DNA of 64,000 nucleotides from contig JAVYML010000001.1 of the NCBI GenBank assembly GCA_038736355.1, positions 396,252 to 460,251 on the forward strand. The letters run 5' to 3'. The position numbers and the translations under genes are program-made. Positions 51,582-58,474 of the stretch are shown in pieces; position 1 is the first letter of the stretch, and every line of letters begins with the position of its first letter. The notes under the pieces are model-generated. The model was not told where the DNA came from. It saw only the letters and a list, made by a program, of their open reading frames with translations, and ran no database searches. This DNA comes from Candidatus Hadarchaeales archaeon. Lineage in GTDB: Archaea > Hadarchaeota > Hadarchaeia > Hadarchaeales > WYZ-LMO6.

Positions 51582-52025
51582 TCATTCCAGCTTCAGCTCG
51601 AGGGGGCAGGAACGCTCGGTTCCATCCTCTCCCTTTGCCTTCACGGTTAGGGAAATGGTGGTGGGTGAGGCGGAAGGGGTCACCCTGATCACCAGAGTGG
51701 AGTAAAAATCGGGTGTTCCAGAGGATGGGTTGAACTGGAGGGAAACTCCCCCGAGGGAGGGGGAAGCGGAGAGCTGGACCAAGCGGTCGTAACCCGCTAT
51801 CCTAGTGATGGACACCCTAACTGTCACCTGGTTCTCCCCGTTCTCGGGAATCCCGATCCTAAGGGAAGAGGGTTCGACGGAGAGATGGAAGGCGGTGGAA
51901 GAGGTCACGCCCTTCCCAAGCTGGGTGTAGAGGGCCACACCTATGGTGAGGGCCAGGCCGAAGAAGACCACTCCGGCCAAGAGCTTCATCACGAGGGGCT
52001 CTACCCCTTTCTGCTCTAGACCCAT
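51582..52025 (-). CDS. Pilin-like protein 1 of the cassette (class III signal)
   Basis: 147 residues. MGLEQKG then VEPLVMKLLAGVVFFGLALT is a typical archaeal type IV pilin N terminus: basic residue, Gly cleavage point, a Pro at +3 and a hydrophobic helix. The C-terminal domain is an Ig-like beta sandwich (FHLSVEPSSLRIGIPENGEN, VTVRVSITR, STLVIRVTPSASPTTISLTV). First gene of the operon, likely the major subunit. No prepilin peptidase, assembly ATPase or TadC-like platform gene occurs in the window. Confidence 0.72.
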   Translation of the reverse strand: MGLEQKGVEPLVMKLLAGVVFFGLALTIGVALYTQLGKGVTSSTAFHLSVEPSSLRIGIPENGENQVTVRVSITRIAGYDRLVQLSASPSLGGVSLQFNPSSGTPDFYSTLVIRVTPSASPTTISLTVKAKGEDGTERSCPLELKLE

Positions 52026-52054
52026 TTTCTCAGACTTTTTCTCTTACTCCCCAA

Positions 52055-52066
52055 GGGTTTAAAAAC
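52055..52066 (-). promoter_or_regulatory. TATA-like box for the pilin-like operon
   Basis: GTTTTTAAACCC on the minus strand, centred about 35 bases before the ATG at 52025. Confidence 0.45.
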
Positions 52067-52115
52067 ATGGAGGAAGCACCATTTTCGGATTTTAGGAAGA
52101 AAAAGAGGGGACATT

Positions 52116-52131
52116 CTCTTTTTAAAAAAGC
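52116..52131 (+). promoter_or_regulatory. TATA-like box for the zinc-ribbon gene
   Basis: CTCTTTTTAAAAAAGC is centred about 27 bases before the ATG at 52151, and there is no Shine-Dalgarno before that ATG. It supports the shorter start. Confidence 0.45.
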
Positions 52132-52150
52132 TGACGGCCCCATCCCTTGG

Positions 52151-52264
52151 ATGAGAAAACTCAGATGTCCCATGTGTGGTTCCGAGAAAGTCAAACCGGT
52201 GAAAAGAGGCTTTGGGGATGTTAAGTGCTTGAGCTGTGGATACCGCTGGGTCATCACACTTTAG
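52151..52264 (+). CDS. Very small zinc-ribbon protein
   Basis: 37 residues from ATG at 52151: two CxxC knuckles, CPMC and CLSC, 18 residues apart, with basic residues between, as in zinc ribbons of transcription or RNA-binding proteins and transposases. An earlier in-frame ATG at 52067 would give 65 residues with a basic tail, but the TATA-like box within that extension argues against it. The stop shares four bases with the stop of the convergent nuclease gene (TTAG). Confidence 0.6.
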   Translation: MRKLRCPMCGSEKVKPVKRGFGDVKCLSCGYRWVITL

Positions 52265-53211
52265 AGCTCTAGTTTTACTCCTTTCAGCAATTCCTCAAAG
52301 GTATGGGGCGAAGAAAGATCGATGGCGAAAGAATAAGGAATCAGATGAATTCTTTCTGGCGGGCTCACATGCTTTGGTACCCTTTCGGCCAGTAGAACAC
52401 CTGCCTTACATTCTTCCCCTAATTCTTCCACATATCTCTCGAGCTGCTCGATATCGCTTCTTTCCGCAGAGCCAAGCTTGACTTCAATCGCAATCATCAC
52501 CTTCTTTCCCTTTGGATATGATTCTTTAATGAAGATATCCACATATCCCTCAGAAAGTGCCTTTTCTCCCAGCACTTCCAGCTCCCCCACCCCCTCAACA
52601 CCAAGAAGATTGAGTAACTTCTTCAAAACTTCTCGCCTGAGGAGGTGGTGGCGGAGAACGGACTGGACTATGACCTCACGTAGGGGATAGGCCCCTTCCA
52701 CCTTTTTTCTACTCCTGACGAACCTAGGCTCAAACAGGTCCGGTGAGATCCCCTCTCTCCTCCTCACCTCGTCTCTCCAAACTTCTCCCATTCCTGAAAC
52801 TTGTTGCAAAGTAGTTTGGTCCGCTTGGAAATGTGTTTTCCAGTAACCACCCCTCTGAAGAAGGTTTTCCGCGATGTAGGAGAACTCATGTCTGATCAAG
52901 GGTTCCTCCAGTCTCCTCAACGGCTCCAGTTCTAATCGGAAGGGAAAATGACAAACTTTACCTGAGGTTTGAAAGAAGATGGGTTTCCAGGGCGGGGGAA
53001 GAACTTGGGGATTCTTTACTGCTTCCTTTCTGATCACTCGGTAAAGGTTGTAGGCTTTTGCCCCATAGAGGAAAGTCAGAAAATCTCCTGGTTTTATGTC
53101 ACAATATGCCCAAACTCCATTGATGGTGTCCGGGAAACCAGCCATGGCCCATTCCAGGCATAATTCCAGATTTTCTTTGTTCGAAACTGCAACGAAAAAA
53201 TACTCTTCCAT
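52261..53211 (-). CDS. EVE-like domain fused to PD-(D/E)XK nuclease
   Basis: 316 residues. Residues 3-65 (FFVAVSNKENLELCLEWAM, WAYCDIKPGDFLTFLYG, YNLYRVIRKE) resemble EVE/YTH-type PUA-like domains, which flip out and read modified bases. Residues 175-316 form a NucS/DUF91-like nuclease core: D225 in EGYVDIFI, E243 and K245 in IEVK, and Q256 with Y260 in QLERY, ending in PYSFAID. Reader plus nuclease suggests a type IV, modification-dependent restriction enzyme. Single gene, start ATG at 53211. Alternatives are a repair nuclease or a Holliday-junction-type enzyme. Confidence 0.68.
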   Translation of the reverse strand: MEEYFFVAVSNKENLELCLEWAMAGFPDTINGVWAYCDIKPGDFLTFLYGAKAYNLYRVIRKEAVKNPQVLPPPWKPIFFQTSGKVCHFPFRLELEPLRRLEEPLIRHEFSYIAENLLQRGGYWKTHFQADQTTLQQVSGMGEVWRDEVRRREGISPDLFEPRFVRSRKKVEGAYPLREVIVQSVLRHHLLRREVLKKLLNLLGVEGVGELEVLGEKALSEGYVDIFIKESYPKGKKVMIAIEVKLGSAERSDIEQLERYVEELGEECKAGVLLAERVPKHVSPPERIHLIPYSFAIDLSSPHTFEELLKGVKLEL

Positions 53212-53369
53212 CTTAGAAAAAAGGGAATAAGATCTTAAATCTTCGCAGAACTCATGACCACCAACGACGATGCCAATTTTCGCAAGCTTTAGAAACTCGA
53301 GGAAGATCTCCAGAAAAATTTCACGCTACGAGAAAGCTGAACCAAGGCTAGACTAGGCTTAAGAGAAAA

Positions 53370-53526
53370 ATGCTAGAGGAACTAACACCGTCTTTTCGAG
53401 GGGGCCAAGGTCCTCTGCCATAGGGAGGACGCCCCTGCCGTTAGGTCGGTGAAGAGGTTGGAAGCCCTCTATGGCTGCCCCAACGAGGAAATAGGAAATG
53501 GCATGATGGAATTCCTCATCGGTATG
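53370..53526 (+). pseudogene. Truncated partial copy of the downstream metallo-beta-lactamase gene
   Basis: Within the 478-base gap between the nuclease and the next gene. Positions 53370-53386 resemble the first codons of the MBL gene with several changes (ATGCTAGAGGAACTAAC against ATGCTGGAGGAGCTAGC). Then, after a deletion of about 190 bases, 53387-53526 are identical over all 140 bases to 54301-54440. The frame is broken soon after (TAG after 17 codons). On the opposite strand a frame beginning about 53598 (KKREFTPAEVYAFEDKLADF) looks like an unrelated gene fragment cut by this copy. The remaining bases of the gap show nothing else. Confidence 0.85.
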
Positions 53527-53658
53527 GTTCGTGGGGAAGTCTGCCAATTTGTCTTCAAACGCGTAAACTTCAGCGGGCGTGAACTCCCTTTTCTTCACTT
53601 ACACAGAGAGTACATCGGCCAGCCAACCACGGGAATGAGAGGTCCAATTGGGGATCAT

Positions 53659-53670
53659 CCTTAAATAGTT
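53659..53670 (+). promoter_or_regulatory. TATA-like box for the 124-residue gene
   Basis: CCTTAAATAGTT, about 26 bases before the GTG at 53690; no Shine-Dalgarno in the spacer. Confidence 0.45.
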
Positions 53671-53689
53671 CTTGCGGAACGATCGGATC

Positions 53690-54064
53690 GTGAAGGAGCC
53701 TCCCTTGCTGAAGGGAAGGATTAGGAGGGTAGAACCACCCTTACATGCCGAAGCCAAGGAACTGGATAGCGGGGACGAATACCTCTGGAGGGCCACGAGA
53801 GTAGACCTCGAAACCATGTCCCTCGTGGTGGTGGAGTGTGCACATCCCAACGTGGGCTACTACGAGGAGATGTGCCTCTTCATCAGCACCATGCATTACC
53901 CTGACTGGGAATGTGTACCCCTCTCCGAGTTCTGGCCCCAGTGGAAGGATGTTAAAAAATTCGTGAGGAGCTTTCCGGCTTTCAAGGAGCTCTTCAAACA
54001 CAGAGACTGGAAGGGGGAAATCCTGGGGAAAATCTTCCTCGAGTCCCCATCTCCCAAAACTTAA
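53690..54064 (+). CDS. Conserved-looking protein of unknown function
   Basis: 124 residues from a GTG at 53690 chosen by the TATA distance; TTG at 53672 is also in frame. Soluble, with many aromatics: DSGDEYLWRATRV, VVVECAHPNVGYYEEMCL, STMHYPDWECVPLSEFWP, ending FPAFKELFKHRDWKGEIL. Possible metal ligands His, Cys and Glu are present but there is no motif I can name. It ends 25 bases before the MBL gene, whose TATA-like box overlaps its stop. Confidence 0.55.
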   Translation: MKEPPLLKGRIRRVEPPLHAEAKELDSGDEYLWRATRVDLETMSLVVVECAHPNVGYYEEMCLFISTMHYPDWECVPLSEFWPQWKDVKKFVRSFPAFKELFKHRDWKGEILGKIFLESPSPKT

Positions 54065-54089
54065 GGGGTACGTCCTCCTTAAGGAGAGG

Positions 54090-54983
54090 ATGCTGGAGGA
54101 GCTAGCGCCCGGGATTTACTTCGTGGAGGGGGAGAACCGGGGAAGATATCCCTTCTCCAATTCCCTCCTCCTGAAGGGGAGGAACCTCACGGCTCTGATA
54201 GACACCGGAATAGGGCCGGAGAAGGCGAGGGAGCTGGCCAAGGAAGAGAAGGTTGATCTTCTACTGGTAAGCCATGGACACGAGGACCACTTCTGCCAGA
54301 ACCGTCTTTTCGAGGGGGCCAAGGTCCTCTGCCATAGGGAGGACGCCCCTGCCGTTAGGTCGGTGAAGAGGTTGGAAGCCCTCTATGGCTGCCCCAACGA
54401 GGAAATAGGAAATGGCATGATGGAATTCCTCATCGGTATGTTCGACCTCAGGGACTCAAGGGTGGACGTGGAGCTGGAAGGTGGGGAGGTGTTGGATCTG
54501 GGGGGACTGGAAGTGGAAGTCCTGCACACACCCGGTCATTCGTCGGGTCACTGTTGCTTCTGGATCCCTTCGGAGAGGCTGCTCTTCCTGGCCGACATAG
54601 ACCTAACTTCCTTCGGTCCGTGGTACGGGTGTGTGGACTCAGACATCGATCAGTTCCTTTCCTCCCTGAAGAGGGTGAAGGAATTCCCAACCGAGGTGGC
54701 GGTGACCAGCCACAAAGGAGTGGTGAGGGGGAGGGAAGAGATAAGGGAGAAGCTGGAGGAGTACGGGAAGAAGATCGAGGAGAGAGAGAAAAGACTGCTC
54801 GCTTTCCTGGAGGAGGAGAGAACCCTCAAGGAAATCGTGGATGCGGCCCTCATCTATGGGAGGTTTCCAGAGCCACAGGTCTTCTACAGGCTCTTCGAGC
54901 GGATGATGGTGGAAAAACACCTCAGGAGGATGGAGGAGAGAGGAGAAGTGGTTAGGACGGAAAGGGGCTTCAGGAGGGCCTAG
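54090..54983 (+). CDS. Metallo-beta-lactamase fold hydrolase with winged-helix tail
   Basis: 297 residues. Metal ligands: HGHEDH (H62, H64, D66, H67), His in HTPGHSSGHC, Asp in FLADIDL and His in VTSHKG. After the MBL fold, residues 205-297 form helices and a winged-helix-like end (RRMEERGEVVRTERGF), as in the MBL subfamily related to LACTB2. Possible hydrolase of thioesters, lactones or RNA; unknown. AAGGAGAGG precedes the ATG. Residues 71-117 are encoded by the segment duplicated upstream. Confidence 0.87.
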   Translation: MLEELAPGIYFVEGENRGRYPFSNSLLLKGRNLTALIDTGIGPEKARELAKEEKVDLLLVSHGHEDHFCQNRLFEGAKVLCHREDAPAVRSVKRLEALYGCPNEEIGNGMMEFLIGMFDLRDSRVDVELEGGEVLDLGGLEVEVLHTPGHSSGHCCFWIPSERLLFLADIDLTSFGPWYGCVDSDIDQFLSSLKRVKEFPTEVAVTSHKGVVRGREEIREKLEEYGKKIEEREKRLLAFLEEERTLKEIVDAALIYGRFPEPQVFYRLFERMMVEKHLRRMEERGEVVRTERGFRRA

Positions 54984-54987
54984 ACTT

Positions 54988-55413
54988 CTAACCCTCTATC
55001 CACCTTCCCTCCCTTCCGTAGACTTCCTTCTTCCAGATGGGTACTTCACTCTTCAGCCTGTCCATCAACCTCGGAAGGAGGGAGAAGGCCTCCTTCCTGT
55101 GCCTTGAAGCTATGACCACGTAAAGGGCCTCCTCCCCCGGTTTCAAATCCCCCACCACATGGTGAATGGATACCTCCAAAATCCCCTCTTTCCCTTCCCC
55201 TTCCTTCGCTATTCTCCTGAGGGTGTCCAGGGCCTCCTTCTCAGCACTCTCGTAATGGAGGTACTTCACCCTCCTTCCCCCTTCCGACCTCCCCCTCACC
55301 ATGCCCACGAAGCAGGTGAAGGCCCCTGCCCTTCCTTTCCATTTCTTTCTCATCCTGCGCAGGAGGAGCTCAAGACTCACTTCACCTTTTTTGTGGAGAC
55401 CTACGTCCACCAT
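54988..55413 (-). CDS. moaE: Molybdopterin synthase catalytic subunit
   Basis: Transfers sulfur from the MoaD thiocarboxylate to precursor Z in molybdopterin synthesis. 141 residues from the ATG at 55413: GAFTCFVGMVRGRSEGGRR, LHYESAEKEALDTL, SIHHVVGDLKPGEEALYVV, ASRHRKEAF and the end VPIWKKEVYGREGRW, with the catalytic Lys in PIWKKE. Overlaps moeB by 32 bases. No moaD is adjacent. Confidence 0.92.
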   Translation of the reverse strand: MVDVGLHKKGEVSLELLLRRMRKKWKGRAGAFTCFVGMVRGRSEGGRRVKYLHYESAEKEALDTLRRIAKEGEGKEGILEVSIHHVVGDLKPGEEALYVVIASRHRKEAFSLLPRLMDRLKSEVPIWKKEVYGREGRWIEG

Positions 55414-56125
55414 GCCCCTCACCGCAAACTGGACAGTTGGGATTCCTTTTGACCTCCACCTCCTCAAAGGTCATGCCCTTTCCCTCGAAAAGCAGGAGCC
55501 TGCCCACGAGGGGCTTTCCCAGTCCGGTGAGGAGTTTGATGACCTCCAAAGCCTGTAAGCATCCCATCACTCCGGGGACGGGACCGAGCACTGGAAAGAG
55601 GGGTTTGGGGGGAGGAGGCTCCGGGATCACACAGCGAAGACAAGGCCCCTTCCCCGGAACTACGGTCAGGAGCTGTCCTATGAAACCCTCCACCGCCGCA
55701 TGTACAAAGGGAATCCCCTTCTTCACGCAATGGGAGTTCACAAGATATCTGGTCTCGTAGTTGTCCAGACCATCAACCACCACATCCCCTTTCAGGATCT
55801 CTCCCACATTTTCCTCCCCCAGCTTCTCTTCCACTACCTCCACGCCCACGCTCGGATTCAGCTCCCTGAGTTTTTCCGCCGCCGATCCTGCCTTTGATCT
55901 TCCCACATCCCTCGTCCAATGTAGAACCTGCCTGTTCAGGTTGCTCTCCTCCACCCTCTCCGCATCCACCAGCGTAATCCTTCCCACACCTGCCGCCGCC
56001 AAATATAGGGAGGAGGGACAGCCCAATCCTCCCAAACCCACCACTATTACGTGTGCCTTTCCCAGTTTCTCCTGCGCCCTTTTTCCAAACCCTGGAATCA
56101 TCATCTGCCTGCTGTATCTCTCCAT
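55382..56125 (-). CDS. moeB: ThiF/MoeB/HesA-family adenylyltransferase
   Basis: E1-like enzyme that adenylates the C terminus of a sulfur-carrier protein, here presumably MoaD for MoaE. 247 residues: RYSRQMMIPGFG start, ATP loop VGLGGLGCPSSLYLAAAGVG, the Asp and Arg motif VDAERVEESNLNRQ, VDGLDNYETRYLVN, and the zinc Cys pairs CLRC and CPVC. ATG at 56125 with GGGGAGAGGAGAGG. May also serve thiamine or other sulfur carriers. Same operon as moaE. Confidence 0.92.
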   Translation of the reverse strand: MERYSRQMMIPGFGKRAQEKLGKAHVIVVGLGGLGCPSSLYLAAAGVGRITLVDAERVEESNLNRQVLHWTRDVGRSKAGSAAEKLRELNPSVGVEVVEEKLGEENVGEILKGDVVVDGLDNYETRYLVNSHCVKKGIPFVHAAVEGFIGQLLTVVPGKGPCLRCVIPEPPPPKPLFPVLGPVPGVMGCLQALEVIKLLTGLGKPLVGRLLLFEGKGMTFEEVEVKRNPNCPVCGEGHGGRRSPQKR

Positions 56126-56169
56126 CTCCTCTCCTCTCCCCAACTACTAAAAAAAGCAGGGGGATCGGA

Positions 56170-56247
56170 TGGCGGGCCCGGTGGGATTTGAACCCACGAT
56201 TTGCAGCTTAGGAGGCTGCTGCCTTATCCTGACTTGGCCACGGGCCC
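56170..56247 (-). tRNA. tRNA-Arg (anticodon CCT)
   Basis: On the minus strand: acceptor GGGCCCG with CGGGCCC, anticodon arm GCAGC-CTCCTAA-GCTGC giving CCT (reads AGG, the commonest Arg codon here), T arm GTGGG-TTCAAAT-CCCAC, discriminator G, encoded CCA. It shares its acceptor stem with tRNA-Arg(GCG). No intron. Confidence 0.95.
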
Positions 56248-56362
56248 CCACCATACTCCCCCTTTCGGTTTTTAGGATTATGCGCCGGGCGGGGAGACGA
56301 ACGATTTGGGTGAACCTACGGTAGGATTAAATAAGAAGAGTAAAAAGGAGGGAGGTGAAAAC

Positions 56363-57145
56363 TTGGCTTACCAAACCATTATAGTAGAAAAGAAGGACGG
56401 GGTTGCTAAGATTACTCTGAACCGACCGGACAGGATGAACGCCATCAATCCTACCCTCGCTACGGAACTAAGGGATGCCATGGAGGAAATAAAAAAGGAC
56501 GACAGCGTGAAAGTGGTGGTGATAACGGGGGCTCCCAGGATAAGGGAAAAAGAAGGGAAGACGGAAATAAGATACGTGTTCTCGGCCGGATGGGACATGT
56601 CCGAAGCCGCACCCCTTCCCTTCTCCCTGACCGACTACATCCAAGACTACGAAAAGCCGGTGATAGCCATGGTCAACGGATACGCCCTGGGAGGAGGAAA
56701 TGAACTTGCCCTAGCCTGCGATTTCATCTTCGCTTCGGAGAATTCGGAGCTGGGACAACCCGAGGTCCTAAGGGGCTTCCTTCCTGGGTGGGGGGGAACC
56801 CAAAGGCTTCCCAGGAGGATCGGTCTTCCCAAGGCGAAGATGCTAATCCTCACCGGAAAAACGGTGAGCGGTAAAGAAGCCGAGCGCCTGGGCATGGTGG
56901 ATGTCTGTGTTCCGATGGAGAAACTTGAAGAAACGGTGATGGAGTTCGCCAAAGACTTGGCGAAGAAGGCCCCGTTGGCCGTGAAGAAGATCAAGGAAGT
57001 GATGAACAAGGGAATCGAAATGGACTTGAAATCCGCACTGAAACTGGAAGAAGAAGCGCTGAACTTCCTCACCCAGACCGAAGACTTCCAAGAGGGGCTG
57101 ATGGCCTTCCTCGAGAAGAGGGAACCCCAGTGGAAGGGGAGGTAG
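56363..57145 (+). CDS. Enoyl-CoA hydratase/isomerase family protein
   Basis: Crotonase-fold enzyme, 260 residues. Oxyanion-hole segments FSAGWDMSE and YALGGGNELALACD; both hydratase glutamates are present, E114 in GGNELA and E134 in QPEVLRGF. It probably hydrates crotonyl-CoA or longer enoyl-CoA. The start is taken as TTG at 56363, right after a GGAGGTGA Shine-Dalgarno and at the beginning of the fold; an ATG 57 bases upstream is in frame but poorly placed. Confidence 0.9.
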   Translation: MAYQTIIVEKKDGVAKITLNRPDRMNAINPTLATELRDAMEEIKKDDSVKVVVITGAPRIREKEGKTEIRYVFSAGWDMSEAAPLPFSLTDYIQDYEKPVIAMVNGYALGGGNELALACDFIFASENSELGQPEVLRGFLPGWGGTQRLPRRIGLPKAKMLILTGKTVSGKEAERLGMVDVCVPMEKLEETVMEFAKDLAKKAPLAVKKIKEVMNKGIEMDLKSALKLEEEALNFLTQTEDFQEGLMAFLEKREPQWKGR

Positions 57146-57158
57146 AACCTTTCCCTTT

Positions 57159-57171
57159 CCTTTCTTTTTTT
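57159..57171 (+). terminator. T-rich terminator after the enoyl-CoA hydratase gene
   Basis: TTTCTTTTTTTAA follows 13 bases after the stop, itself in a pyrimidine-rich stretch; fits archaeal intrinsic termination. Confidence 0.45.
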
Positions 57172-57189
57172 AACTTTCCAAAGGGCGGT

Positions 57190-57201
57190 AAAGTTAAAAG
57201 G
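57190..57201 (+). promoter_or_regulatory. TATA-like box for nitroreductase-ABC genes
   Basis: AAAGTTAAAAGG, about 27 bases before the GTG at 57222; no Shine-Dalgarno within the usual window, suggesting a leaderless start. Confidence 0.45.
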
Positions 57202-57221
57202 AGGCCGGGGCTATTGCCAAC

Positions 57222-57773
57222 GTGGATGTACTAAAAGCCATAAAGGAAAGAAGGTCCATACGGAAATACCTCCCAAAGGAAGTGGAAGAGGAGAAGCTGA
57301 GGGAACTTCTGGAGGCAGCCCGTTGGGCACCTTCTTGGGCCAACACCCAATGTTGGGAATTCATCGTGGTGAAGGAGCCCTCCACTAAGGAAAAGCTCTC
57401 GGAAACCCTTCCACCCGGAAACCCTGCTAGAGAAGCCGTAAGAACGGCGCCCGTGGTCCTTGTGGCCTGCGGGAGAACGGGAGTCTCGGGCTTTTACAAG
57501 GGAAAACCCGTAACAGACAAAGGCGATTTCTATCTCTTCGATGTGGCCCTCGCCCTCCAGAACCTGTGCCTCGCCGCCCATGCATTGGGCTTGGGAACCG
57601 TGCACGTGGGGTACTTCGACAGTGTGGCCGTGGAGAAATTGCTCGGAGTGCCCGAGGGAGTGAGGGTGGTGGAACTCGTTCCCATAGGCTACCCAGCCGA
57701 GGAACCCAAGGCCCCCCGTCGGAAAGAACTTTCAGAGTTCGTATACTGGGAAAAATATGGTCAAAGGAAATGA
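57222..57773 (+). CDS. Nitroreductase-family FMN oxidoreductase
   Basis: 183 residues. KERRSIRKYLPKEVEE gives the FMN phosphate Arg residues; RWAPSWANTQCWEFIVV and LGLGTVHVGYFD are the other conserved FMN-contacting parts. Reduces nitro compounds, quinones or unsaturated substrates; unknown here. GTG start. The last 17 bases overlap the ABC ATPase gene. Confidence 0.88.
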   Translation: MDVLKAIKERRSIRKYLPKEVEEEKLRELLEAARWAPSWANTQCWEFIVVKEPSTKEKLSETLPPGNPAREAVRTAPVVLVACGRTGVSGFYKGKPVTDKGDFYLFDVALALQNLCLAAHALGLGTVHVGYFDSVAVEKLLGVPEGVRVVELVPIGYPAEEPKAPRRKELSEFVYWEKYGQRK

Positions 57774-58473
57774 GTTTGCTTCACCAGCGGTTGAAACCAA
57801 GAACCTGAAGAAGGTCTATCAGCTTGGCAAAGTGAGGGTACCGGCCCTGAGGGGGGTAACGGTGAAGTTCTTCAGGGGGGAAATGACTGCCATCATGGGA
57901 CCCTCCGGCTCGGGAAAAACTACCCTCCTCAACCTCATAGGCACCTTCGATCGTCCAACCAGTGGAAGGATCTACATCGATGGACAGGATTTGACCAAGA
58001 TGAGTGAAAAGGAATTGACCCGTCTCAGGAGGGAAAAGATAGGCTTTGTATTCCAATTTTACAACCTCATCCCCGTCCTCACGGCCTTTGAAAACGTGGA
58101 ACTCCCCATGCTCATTTCTGGAAAACCGAAGGAGGAAAGGAGGAGGAGAACGGAAGAACTTCTGGAGCTGGTGGGCCTCTCCCACAGGGCCCACCATCGT
58201 CCCGACGAGCTCAGCGGGGGAGAACAGCAGAGGGTGGCCATTGCTAGGGCTCTCGCCAACCACCCCTCCATTCTCTTGGCCGACGAACCCACCGGAGATC
58301 TAGACACGAAAACGGGAAAGGAAGTGGTAGAGGCCCTCAGAAAAGCGGCGAAGGAAGAAGGAGTGGCGGTAATCGTGGTAACCCACGATCCCGTGGTAGC
58401 TGGCATGGCGGATAGAACGCTGAAGATAAGGGATGGAAGGATCGTGGGGGAGATGAGAAACAGGGGGAAATGA
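57757..58473 (+). CDS. ABC transporter ATP-binding protein (MacB/LolD type)
   Basis: 238 residues. Walker A GPSGSGKTTLLN, Q-loop FVFQFYNLIPVLTAFEN, signature LSGGEQQRVAIARAL, Walker B ILLADEPTGDLD and H-loop VTHDPVV. These details, especially QFYNLIPVLTAFENVELP, place it in the MacB/LolD/FtsE group that drives FtsX-type permeases. The partner permease starts two bases after its stop. Confidence 0.93.
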   Translation: MVKGNEFASPAVETKNLKKVYQLGKVRVPALRGVTVKFFRGEMTAIMGPSGSGKTTLLNLIGTFDRPTSGRIYIDGQDLTKMSEKELTRLRREKIGFVFQFYNLIPVLTAFENVELPMLISGKPKEERRRRTEELLELVGLSHRAHHRPDELSGGEQQRVAIARALANHPSILLADEPTGDLDTKTGKEVVEALRKAAKEEGVAVIVVTHDPVVAGMADRTLKIRDGRIVGEMRNRGK

Positions 58474-58474
58474 T

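Noticed and set aside
52067-52150. A 65-residue version of the zinc-ribbon protein
   Set aside because: A TATA-like box lies inside this stretch at the right distance from the ATG at 52151, and the extra sequence is basic and low in complexity.
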